This document shows, in pieces, positions 44,946 through 52,740 of a stretch of 64,000 nucleotides of DNA (positions are counted from its first letter, which is position 1; each line of letters begins with the position of its first letter). Source of the DNA: Chitinophaga sp. MM2321 (GTDB lineage: Bacteria > Bacteroidota > Bacteroidia > Chitinophagales > Chitinophagaceae); the NCBI RefSeq assembly GCF_964033635.1, contig NZ_OZ035533.1, forward strand, positions 558,001-622,000, given 5' to 3'. A program made the translations under genes and the position numbers. Below the pieces are notes generated by a model. The model ran no database searches. It saw only the letters and a list, made by a program, of their open reading frames with translations, and was not told the origin of the DNA.

Positions 44946-46400
44946 ATGGAAAAGGTATTATTCGAGGGTAGTCTGAACATCAACCGGCGCCGGTTTTTAT
45001 CAAACCTGAGCATTGGTTTAGGCAGCGCCGCACTCGGTTCTTTATTGATCCCTGGTTTATTTGATGGCTCCTCACCCGAAGATGCTTCTTTTATGCCAGG
45101 TATCCCGCATTTTGCGCCCAAGGCCAAACGTGTGATCTACCTGTTTCAAAACGGTGCACCTTCCCAGCTGGAATCATTTGATTATAAGCCTAAGCTGAAT
45201 GCTATGATGGGGCAGGAATTGCCTGAATCTATCCGGTCCGGGCAACGGCTGACCGGTATGACTTCCGGTCAGAAATCCTTCCCGCTGGTTGGTTCCTATT
45301 ATAAATTCAATCAACACGGACAATCCGGTGCATGGGTAAGTGAATTATTTCCATATATGGCCAAGATTGTGGATGATCTCTGCATCGTGAAATCTATGAA
45401 TACCGATGCGATCAATCATGATCCCGCCTTAACTTTTTTTCAAACAGGTTCACAGCAGGGAAACCGTGCCAGCATGGGTTCCTGGGTGAGTTACGGGTTA
45501 GGCACAGAGAATAAAAACCTGCCTGCTTTCTGTGTATTGCTGTCAAGAGGTAAAGGAAACGGACAAGGCGTTTATTCCAAATTATGGTCGAACGGATTTT
45601 TAGATTCCATTCACCAGGGTGTTCAGTTCAGCAGTGGTGAAAATCCCATTCTTTATTTGCAGGACCCTGAAGGTATGGACCGGGCAACGAGAAGAAAAAT
45701 GCTGGACCAGGTAGCTGCGCTGAATGAGATCAATTACAAAGATTTTGGCGATCCTGAAATCGCTGCCAAGATACAACAGTATGAAATGGCATACCGCATG
45801 CAAACGGCCGTTCCCGACATCATGGATGTATCCAAGGAACCGGATGATATTGTAAAATTATATGGGGCTGATTGTTTGCAGCCAGGTACATATGCAGCCA
45901 ACTGTTTGCTGGCACGCAAGCTCTCCGAAAATGGTGTCCGTTTCATTCAGCTTTATCACCAGGGATGGGATCAGCATGGCAACCTTCCCAATGAAATGAA
46001 GGGACAGGCCAAAGATGTAGACCAGGCTTCTGCGGCGCTGATCACAGATCTGAAACAAAGAGGTTTACTGGATGAAACACTCGTCATATGGGGCGGTGAA
46101 TTTGGCCGCACCAACTATTGCCAGGGGCGTATTATAGTAGATAATTATGGCAGGGATCATCATCCCCGTTGTTTCTCTATATGGATGGCTGGTGGTGGTA
46201 TTAAACCCGGAACGGTGTATGGTGAAACAGATGAATTTGGTTACAACATTACCCGTGATCCGGTACATGTACATGATTTTCATGCCACCGTTTTACACCT
46301 GCTGGGGCTTGATCACGAGCGCCTTACTTTCCGTCATCAGGGCCGCCGCTACCGCTTAACAGATGTAGGAGGAAATGTGATCAGAGGAATTATGTCGTGA
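44946..46400 (+). CDS. Tat-exported DUF1501 protein
   Basis: A 484-aa protein with a clear twin-arginine signal (NINRRRFLSNLSIGLGSAALG). The body is DUF1501, with an alkaline-phosphatase/sulfatase-like fold: FLFQNGAPSQLE-like opening (here LFQNGAPSQLESFD), NHDPALTFFQTGS, LYHQGWDQHGNLP, VIWGGEFGRTNY, GRDHHPRCFSIWMAGGG and HDFHATVLHLLGLDHERLT. Several conserved His/Asp residues could bind metal, but no reaction is established. It is almost always encoded next to a PSCyt1/DUF1549/DUF1553 protein, as here (2 nt apart), and the pair probably works together in the periplasm. Its stop overlaps the next start by four bases (GTGA). Confidence 0.92.
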   Translation: MEKVLFEGSLNINRRRFLSNLSIGLGSAALGSLLIPGLFDGSSPEDASFMPGIPHFAPKAKRVIYLFQNGAPSQLESFDYKPKLNAMMGQELPESIRSGQRLTGMTSGQKSFPLVGSYYKFNQHGQSGAWVSELFPYMAKIVDDLCIVKSMNTDAINHDPALTFFQTGSQQGNRASMGSWVSYGLGTENKNLPAFCVLLSRGKGNGQGVYSKLWSNGFLDSIHQGVQFSSGENPILYLQDPEGMDRATRRKMLDQVAALNEINYKDFGDPEIAAKIQQYEMAYRMQTAVPDIMDVSKEPDDIVKLYGADCLQPGTYAANCLLARKLSENGVRFIQLYHQGWDQHGNLPNEMKGQAKDVDQASAALITDLKQRGLLDETLVIWGGEFGRTNYCQGRIIVDNYGRDHHPRCFSIWMAGGGIKPGTVYGETDEFGYNITRDPVHVHDFHATVLHLLGLDHERLTFRHQGRRYRLTDVGGNVIRGIMS

Positions 46401-48586
46401 TAAAAAATTTTATCCCTGAAATTGTAAATGAAACAGCGATAGGCATGCGAATATTAAAAAGGTCCGGCCATATTATTCTATATGCGGGAATGAGTTTCCT
46501 GTTATTTCTGATGATCTTCCAGCAATTCTTACATATCCCTGCCTGGTTGCAGGTGGCTGGAAGGATGCATCCCATGTTCCTGCATTTCCCCATTGTTTTA
46601 TTATTGTTTTCTTTTCTCACGCTATGGATGCCTGCTAAAAAGGAAGAAGACGGATGGCCGGAGATCGTACGGTTTTTAGCTGCTTTGTCTGCCGTTGTAG
46701 CTGCCATTATGGGGATGCTGTTGTCATTGGAAGACGACAGGAGCGGACAGGTGTTGCAGTGGCACAAATGGAGTGGCGCTGCTATTACGTTGATGGGCTT
46801 TTTATTCTATCGTTATCATGCTTTCTTCTCTAATAAAAATAAATACGGGAAGATATTTGCAATGGTGGCTGTTTGTGGCATTATGCTCACTGGCCATTTC
46901 GGTGCTGAATTAACCCATGGCGAGAATTATTTGTTCGGACCTGTTACAAAGGAGATAAAAAGAAAAATTGCACCTGATGAAGCACTTGTTTTCCGCGATG
47001 TTATTCAACCCATCCTGGAAAGGAAATGTGTGACCTGTCATAGTCATGCAAGCAGGAAAGGTGGTTTGATGATGAGTGATACTGCCGGTTTGTTGGCAGG
47101 TGGTAAAACGGGACCTTTATTTGTTGCAGGAAATGCAGACCTGAGTTTACTGTTGCAGCGGATCCACCTGCCGGAATCTGATAAGAAGCACATGCCTCCC
47201 CGGTCCAGACCACAGTTGACCTACGATGAAGTAGTACTTTTGCGTACCTGGGTTAACACCGGTGTGCTATTAAATAAAAAATTATCCACTTTACCTGCTC
47301 AGGATACTTTCCGCGTATTGGCGACGAGGTTTTTAGGTCCTGTTGATCTTAAAGATGAGCAGCCGCAATATGATTTTGCTGCCGCAGATGAAAAGAAAAT
47401 AAACGCACTGAACAGCAATTACCGGGTTATTAAACCGCAGGGAACCGGCTCTCCTGCATTGGCGGTATCTTTCTTTGGAAAATATGCCTATACCAAAAAA
47501 GCATTGGAAGAATTATTGCCCCTCAAACAACAGATCACGGAACTGAGTCTCGCCCGCATGCCTGCAAAAGATGATGACCTGGGTATCGTAAAACAAATGC
47601 CACATCTCAGGAAGTTAAATTTGAACTACACAGAAATCAGTTCCAAAGGACTGGAAGAATTGACCGGCCTGAAAAATTTAACGGAGATCACGTTGGCGGG
47701 TACAGGTATTGAGGTGAAGGACCTGGAAAAAATAATGGGGTTACCAAAACTGACTTCCGTTTTTATCTGGGATACAAAAGTAGACACCACACAACTGGCA
47801 GCTATCCGCAAGAAATACAAGAAAGTAAAGATTGAAACGGGTTTTGCGGACGACGGAAGTGTAATAACCGCATTAAGCCCGCCGGTAATAAGCCTGCCCA
47901 CCCGTGTTTTTGATAATACGGTGGAAATAACCGTAAAACACCCTTTTCATGGCGCTATCATTCGCTATAGCTTAGATGGTACTTCCCCGGATAGTGCGAA
48001 TGGTGAAATATATAAAACACCCATTTTGTTAAATAGCAGTGTTACATTTACAGCACGGGCATTTAAAAAAGGATGGCTGGGTAGCAGTGATGCCACCGCT
48101 ATATATCTTAAAAGAGGCGTAAAGCCCGATTCTATTGAGCTGATCACACTACCGGACCCCAAATACAAAGCAAATGCAATGCTGCTGGTGGACGAGGATC
48201 TGGGCGGTATGGATTTTGGTAATGGTCAATGGATGGGGTACCAGAAAAATGATGCAGCCTGTTACCTTTATTTTAATCATGCCACCAACGTACAACAGGT
48301 TTTACTGAACACACTGAAACGATTGGATCAGCATATTTTTCCGCCGGCAAAAATTGAAGTGTGGGGTGGAATAGAGAAAAATAAGCTGAAATTATTGGGA
48401 AAGATAACGCCGGGGATACCTGCCGCAAAAGAAAAGAATACCCTGAACCAGGAAAAGATTTCCTTCCCGATTGCAAGCGTAAAGGTGTTGAAAATAATTG
48501 CTACCCCGCTAAAAGCCTTGCCACAATGGCATGCAGACAAAGGTAAACCCGGTTGGACATTTTTAAGTGAGATCGTAGTAGAATGA
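46397..48586 (+). CDS. Membrane c-type cytochrome with leucine-rich repeats and FN3-like domain
   Basis: A 729-aa protein. The first 170 residues contain about four membrane spans (a DUF2231-like bundle: LYAGMSFLLFLMIF, HFPIVLLLFSFLTLWMP, FLAALSAVVAAIMGMLLSL, IFAMVAVCGIMLTGHFGAEL). A PSCyt1-like cytochrome follows with C211-VT-C214-H215 and KHMPPRSRPQLTYDE; then leucine-rich repeats (about 370-460; LRKLNLNYTEISSKGLEEL), a chitobiase/FN3-associated module (about 500-570; IRYSLDGTSPDSANGEIY) and a C-terminal beta domain. The start is GTG 46397, overlapping the DUF1501 stop, or ATG 46445. Functionally it is probably the membrane electron-transfer partner of the preceding two genes. Confidence 0.85.
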   Translation: MIKNFIPEIVNETAIGMRILKRSGHIILYAGMSFLLFLMIFQQFLHIPAWLQVAGRMHPMFLHFPIVLLLFSFLTLWMPAKKEEDGWPEIVRFLAALSAVVAAIMGMLLSLEDDRSGQVLQWHKWSGAAITLMGFLFYRYHAFFSNKNKYGKIFAMVAVCGIMLTGHFGAELTHGENYLFGPVTKEIKRKIAPDEALVFRDVIQPILERKCVTCHSHASRKGGLMMSDTAGLLAGGKTGPLFVAGNADLSLLLQRIHLPESDKKHMPPRSRPQLTYDEVVLLRTWVNTGVLLNKKLSTLPAQDTFRVLATRFLGPVDLKDEQPQYDFAAADEKKINALNSNYRVIKPQGTGSPALAVSFFGKYAYTKKALEELLPLKQQITELSLARMPAKDDDLGIVKQMPHLRKLNLNYTEISSKGLEELTGLKNLTEITLAGTGIEVKDLEKIMGLPKLTSVFIWDTKVDTTQLAAIRKKYKKVKIETGFADDGSVITALSPPVISLPTRVFDNTVEITVKHPFHGAIIRYSLDGTSPDSANGEIYKTPILLNSSVTFTARAFKKGWLGSSDATAIYLKRGVKPDSIELITLPDPKYKANAMLLVDEDLGGMDFGNGQWMGYQKNDAACYLYFNHATNVQQVLLNTLKRLDQHIFPPAKIEVWGGIEKNKLKLLGKITPGIPAAKEKNTLNQEKISFPIASVKVLKIIATPLKALPQWHADKGKPGWTFLSEIVVE

Positions 48587-48657
48587 AAGTATGACGGAAC
48601 ATCGTGCTTTAATCATTTACAGGAATGCTATTTTTTTAAAGTATTAAATTTTCTGTT

Positions 48658-50082
48658 GTGAAACATTTCTTGCTCGCCGCTGTTGTTATTTGTCTTGCCG
48701 GATCGGGGATGCATTGTTCATCTTCCGCATCAGAACCTTCATCTGCCGAAACAGCTCCTGTTATCGGCAGGCCCCTGTTTAAAGATTTCATGGGCATTAA
48801 CGGGCATTTTACTTTCCGGCCACGGTTATACGCACAAACCTGCCGGCTTGCCCGCAGCTACCATAATATTGACTGGGACGTGAAGGCGCCCGGTGATCCG
48901 CTCACCATTCCGATAGCAGCCAACCAGGTAAACTGGAAACGGGATGTTTATGGTTCCTGGAAAAAAGAAGGTTTTGAAACGGATATCTGTATCCAGTTTA
49001 GTTCTTTCGGCGCCGGCCGCCCCAACTACAAACAATTCTGGGCGGGCCACGAGCAATGGTGCTATGATTATGGTAAAGCCATGGCGGCTTATTACGGACC
49101 ATCGGGTGAGGAACGGTTATGTACCTCTTTTGAGATTGGCAATGAACCGGGCAACAGGTTTGATCTTGCGCTGTTTAAAACCCTTTTTAAAAAAATGGCC
49201 CAGGGTATCCGCGCTGGTGACCCACGTGCAAAGATCCTCACACCTGCTGTGAATGCCCGCAAGGCCGACGGCTACTCTCAGGACCTGAATGATATCTACA
49301 ACGATAAGGATATCCTGCCGCTGTATGATGTGATTAATGTACATACTTACGCCACACTGGATAAATCATTGACTTCTGAAAATACCTGGAACCGGAGCTT
49401 CCCTGAAGATGCCTCGCTCAACTATCTGAAAGTAATTGATGAGGCTATTGAGTGGCGCAACCGGAATGCAAAGGATAAAGAGGTATGGGTAACAGAATTT
49501 GGCTATGATGCCTGTACGCCCGAAGCCATGAAGCACCGGAAGGACTGGATGCTGAAACTCAACTGGCAGGGCGCCAGCGATTCTATGCAGGCGCAATACC
49601 TGGTGCGCTCTTTCCTCGTTTTTGCTGCGCGTGATGTACAACGCGCTTATCTCTACTATTATAATGATGAAGATGAAGCCGCCTTTCATGCAGCTTCCGG
49701 GTTAACGCGCAATTTCAAACCCAAAATGTCTTTCTGGGCGGTGAAACAACTGTACCAGACATTGGGGGATTACCGCTTTAAGCGCATCGTAAAAAGGGAT
49801 AAAGGAGAACTGTATGTGTATGAATTTGAGCATGGCAGCGATCCAAAAAAGCTGGTGTGGGTGGCCTGGTCGCCAACAGGTGCAAAAACACAGGAACAGG
49901 AGGGTTACCAGCCCCATCAAATATCCGCCACACTGGATAGCTTACCGGGCATTCCGGTAAGTGTTAACGCAATGGCTACCGCTGCCGGCGATATACCCCA
50001 ACAACAGTGGAAGAAAGCAGGTGTTTCGGGTATTACCCTCACTATTGGAGAAAGTCCTGTATATATCGTTATCAACAAATAG
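48658..50082 (+). CDS. Clan GH-A glycoside hydrolase-like lipoprotein
   Basis: A 474-aa protein starting with GTG and a lipoprotein-type signal (AGSGMHCSSS, Cys at about 20). A TIM-barrel glycosidase of clan A is indicated by the acid/base motif FEIGNEPG (E163) and the nucleophile motif VWVTEFGYD (E280), with a C-terminal beta-sandwich from about residue 385. GH39-, GH5- or GH30-like enzymes share this layout; the family cannot be fixed by eye, so the substrate remains open. It lies 71 nt after the cytochrome/LRR gene in the same direction and could belong to the same unit, which would tie that electron-transfer cassette to glycan breakdown. Confidence 0.8.
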   Translation: MKHFLLAAVVICLAGSGMHCSSSASEPSSAETAPVIGRPLFKDFMGINGHFTFRPRLYAQTCRLARSYHNIDWDVKAPGDPLTIPIAANQVNWKRDVYGSWKKEGFETDICIQFSSFGAGRPNYKQFWAGHEQWCYDYGKAMAAYYGPSGEERLCTSFEIGNEPGNRFDLALFKTLFKKMAQGIRAGDPRAKILTPAVNARKADGYSQDLNDIYNDKDILPLYDVINVHTYATLDKSLTSENTWNRSFPEDASLNYLKVIDEAIEWRNRNAKDKEVWVTEFGYDACTPEAMKHRKDWMLKLNWQGASDSMQAQYLVRSFLVFAARDVQRAYLYYYNDEDEAAFHAASGLTRNFKPKMSFWAVKQLYQTLGDYRFKRIVKRDKGELYVYEFEHGSDPKKLVWVAWSPTGAKTQEQEGYQPHQISATLDSLPGIPVSVNAMATAAGDIPQQQWKKAGVSGITLTIGESPVYIVINK

Positions 50083-50281
50083 ATCCTTCTTAATAATCAA
50101 ATCATTAAAATATATAAATGCAAAATATTTGTGATGATTGTTAATATATTAATGGCTGGAATGGATTAAATTTCTTCCGGATTATAAATGGATTGCGTAT
50201 ATTTAATTGTTAGTAAATATCCCAAAAATCAGACTTTTTTTTACGTTATAGTTTCCCCAGATATATCAACCAAATAATGAA

Positions 50282-51661
50282 ATGTTCAATAATAGCATTC
50301 TTGATGTCGTAATTGGGCTCGTGCTCATTTACTTGGTGTATAGTTTGCTGGCAACTGCCATACAGGAGTCTGTATCTACCATGCTCCAAACGAGGGCCAG
50401 TACGTTGTACAAAGGTATCCGCAGTATGCTCACCAATACCCCGAAAGACAGGGGCACTGTAATGAATTTTATTAACTACCTGTTTTATAAGTTATGGATA
50501 GAGATAGGTGGATGGTTTAAATCTTTAGTCAGTGAAAATGAGAAATCTTCTTTCTATGATAAGTTTTATGATCATCCTACCATAAAAAATTACGGCGAAA
50601 ACCTGTTCTTTAAAAAGCCTTCTTATCTGACCGCAGAAAATTTTTCCACCATACTTATTGAAACCATTAAAAACCTGGAGAAAGGGAATGAGGGAAGTCT
50701 CGCTACTTTTCCCCTGATCAAATCAATAGTTGATAATAACAACAACAACGTTATTGATCATGAAACCCGTGCTATACTCATTTACCATCTCAACGAGGCG
50801 GCAGGGGACCTGGATGTTTTTAAACACCGTATGGAGAAATGGTACAATGATACCATGGACAGGGTAAGCGGCTGGTACAAACGGACGATGCAGTTTCAAC
50901 TGCTGATAATAGGGCTGGCGCTGGCGATCACACTAAATATTGATTCTGCGGAAATAGCCACCTATTTATCAGATAATAAACCGGCGCGGGAGCAAATGGT
51001 GAAACTGGGACAGGCAACCGCCGGCAATCAAAAATATTCCGCCGGCGATTCATTGATAACAAAAGAAGTATTTGATTCTGTAAAAGTATCTATCTCCAAA
51101 ATAAACACCATCATCGGATTAGGCTGGGGTGATTTCGGCAGTAGCGATTCCATTTTCAGGAAGCACCGTCTCAAAGACAGTCTCCACTGGGGAAAGCCAA
51201 CCAAACAATATATCGCTTATACCTCCGCTGTCTTCCAGGATTCTGCCAATGCTTATTTTAGCAGGTTGTTGAAAGATACGGTCATCGTAAAGAGTGTGGC
51301 TGTTGCTGATACGGCTGCTAACAAACCCCTGGCCGCAACACCTGTGGTTAGAACAGCCTACAGAGATAGCCTGTTAACCAATAAAGAAAGCATCATCGCC
51401 CAAAGGAAATTTGCATTACTATACGACAACGATGATTTTGATTCATCCCTGAAAAGATCTTATGTATGGTATCGTATATGGAGTTGGCGCAAAGTATTTG
51501 GCTTTATGCTCACGGCCTGGGCTATAGGTCTGGGCGCCCCTTTCTGGTTTGATCTCCTGAACAAATTTGTGAAGCTGCGTACCGCAGTAAAACCGGCTAA
51601 CGGCAGTGGAAGCAGTACCCCAAAAAATACATCCGGAAGCAACGATGAAATTGATGGATAA
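50282..51661 (+). CDS. Three-span membrane protein, first gene of the protease operon
   Basis: A 459-aa protein of no assigned function. An N-terminal span (about 5-27; LDVVIGLVLIYLVYSLLATA), a second near 203-222 (FQLLIIGLALAITLNI) and a third near 404-424 (VFGFMLTAWAIGLGAPFWF) bracket two soluble regions. The segment YNDTMDRVSGWYKR just before the second span is a strongly patterned motif that I have seen in uncharacterised bacterial membrane proteins but cannot name. The C-terminal tail is Gly/Ser-rich and probably disordered. Its stop overlaps the subtilisin-like gene start (TAATG), so it is translationally coupled to the rest of the operon and is a candidate membrane platform for the cytoplasmic enzymes. 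Confidence 0.85.
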   Translation: MFNNSILDVVIGLVLIYLVYSLLATAIQESVSTMLQTRASTLYKGIRSMLTNTPKDRGTVMNFINYLFYKLWIEIGGWFKSLVSENEKSSFYDKFYDHPTIKNYGENLFFKKPSYLTAENFSTILIETIKNLEKGNEGSLATFPLIKSIVDNNNNNVIDHETRAILIYHLNEAAGDLDVFKHRMEKWYNDTMDRVSGWYKRTMQFQLLIIGLALAITLNIDSAEIATYLSDNKPAREQMVKLGQATAGNQKYSAGDSLITKEVFDSVKVSISKINTIIGLGWGDFGSSDSIFRKHRLKDSLHWGKPTKQYIAYTSAVFQDSANAYFSRLLKDTVIVKSVAVADTAANKPLAATPVVRTAYRDSLLTNKESIIAQRKFALLYDNDDFDSSLKRSYVWYRIWSWRKVFGFMLTAWAIGLGAPFWFDLLNKFVKLRTAVKPANGSGSSTPKNTSGSNDEIDG

Positions 51662-52740
51662 TGATAGCTGTAAAAATAGTTCGCCCTATATACATCCGTA
51701 AAGGGCCGGGAAGAAGCTTCGATTATTTAGCACCCATCTATCCGAGTGGGAAGGATATCATCATGGATGGTATTGAAAAGGGGGAGAGCTGGAAAGGTAT
51801 TGATGACTGGTATTTCAAAATAAATGATAAGGGTGAAAAGCAGCGGTACTGGGCAGGTGGCGTTAGTGGGAGTGCTGCTGACTTAATTGCAAAGGTTCAG
51901 CTACCAAATGCACAGCAATACATCAATGACCATTATAGCAATGGAAAATTAACCGGCACACTCGATTATAATTATCTTTTAAACCTGGATGAAAATATAA
52001 AATCAACCCAGGGTAAAGGTGTAAAAGTAGTCATCCTGGATTCGCCGGTCAGTAAAAATATAGCATTCAGGAATCCGGTACGCAGACCCATGAATGTGGA
52101 CCATCCTGCTGATGATCATGGAAGTTTTATTGCCGGCATTATAGCGGGTTATTCAAATATTATTGGTATTGCCAGTAATGTAGAGATCATAGAATTACCT
52201 ATTAAAGATCAAAATGGCGCCGGACCGGATTTTCTGGTTTTGCAGGCATTTGAATATTTGAAAAGCACGGAAGAATTAATGATTGTTAATATAAGTTATG
52301 ATTTAGGTATTAAATACGCTGATTTATTTAATGGACTCAGGAATAAAATTATTGTTGCTGCTGCCGGTTCAAATAAAGCATTACAGGATCAAACCATCAT
52401 TTTCCCGGCCAGTCTTCCCGATGTTATTTCCGTAGGGTGTATCTCCAAAGAATATGCAGCCCTGATCAGTAATACCAGCCTGAATAACAGGCTGGACTTC
52501 ATTCTTCCTGACTTTAACTATGCCTCATTTTCACTTGAAAATAATGGATTCGGAAACGATAACGGAGATAGTTACTCCTGCGCAATTGTTTCATCCGCAA
52601 TAGCATTGCTGTTATCTGCGGGCAAGATTACCAGGGATATGAATTTGAACGAAGTCAGACAACAGGTTGCTGGTATATCCATGTCCTGGTTTGATAAGGA
52701 TAAATTTGACATACTCAATATAATAACTCCCAAATCATGA
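51661..52740 (+). CDS. Cytoplasmic subtilisin-like (S8) serine protease with N-terminal SH3-like domain
   Basis: A 359-aa protein without a signal peptide, so probably cytoplasmic. Residues 1-70 look like a bacterial SH3 domain (VKIVRPIYIRKGPGRSFDYL, quoted in part; WYFKINDKG). The S8 fold follows with the triad D127 (VVILDSP), H153 (DDHGSFIAGIIAG) and S304 (GDSYSCA, in place of the usual GTSMA), plus an AAAGSN oxyanion region. The altered motifs are divergent but all three catalytic residues remain. No propeptide is evident, unlike secreted subtilases. It overlaps both neighbours (TAATG before, ATGA after). An internal S8 protease next to a caspase-like gene suggests a regulated intracellular protein-cleavage function. 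Confidence 0.88.
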   Translation: MIAVKIVRPIYIRKGPGRSFDYLAPIYPSGKDIIMDGIEKGESWKGIDDWYFKINDKGEKQRYWAGGVSGSAADLIAKVQLPNAQQYINDHYSNGKLTGTLDYNYLLNLDENIKSTQGKGVKVVILDSPVSKNIAFRNPVRRPMNVDHPADDHGSFIAGIIAGYSNIIGIASNVEIIELPIKDQNGAGPDFLVLQAFEYLKSTEELMIVNISYDLGIKYADLFNGLRNKIIVAAAGSNKALQDQTIIFPASLPDVISVGCISKEYAALISNTSLNNRLDFILPDFNYASFSLENNGFGNDNGDSYSCAIVSSAIALLLSAGKITRDMNLNEVRQQVAGISMSWFDKDKFDILNIITPKS

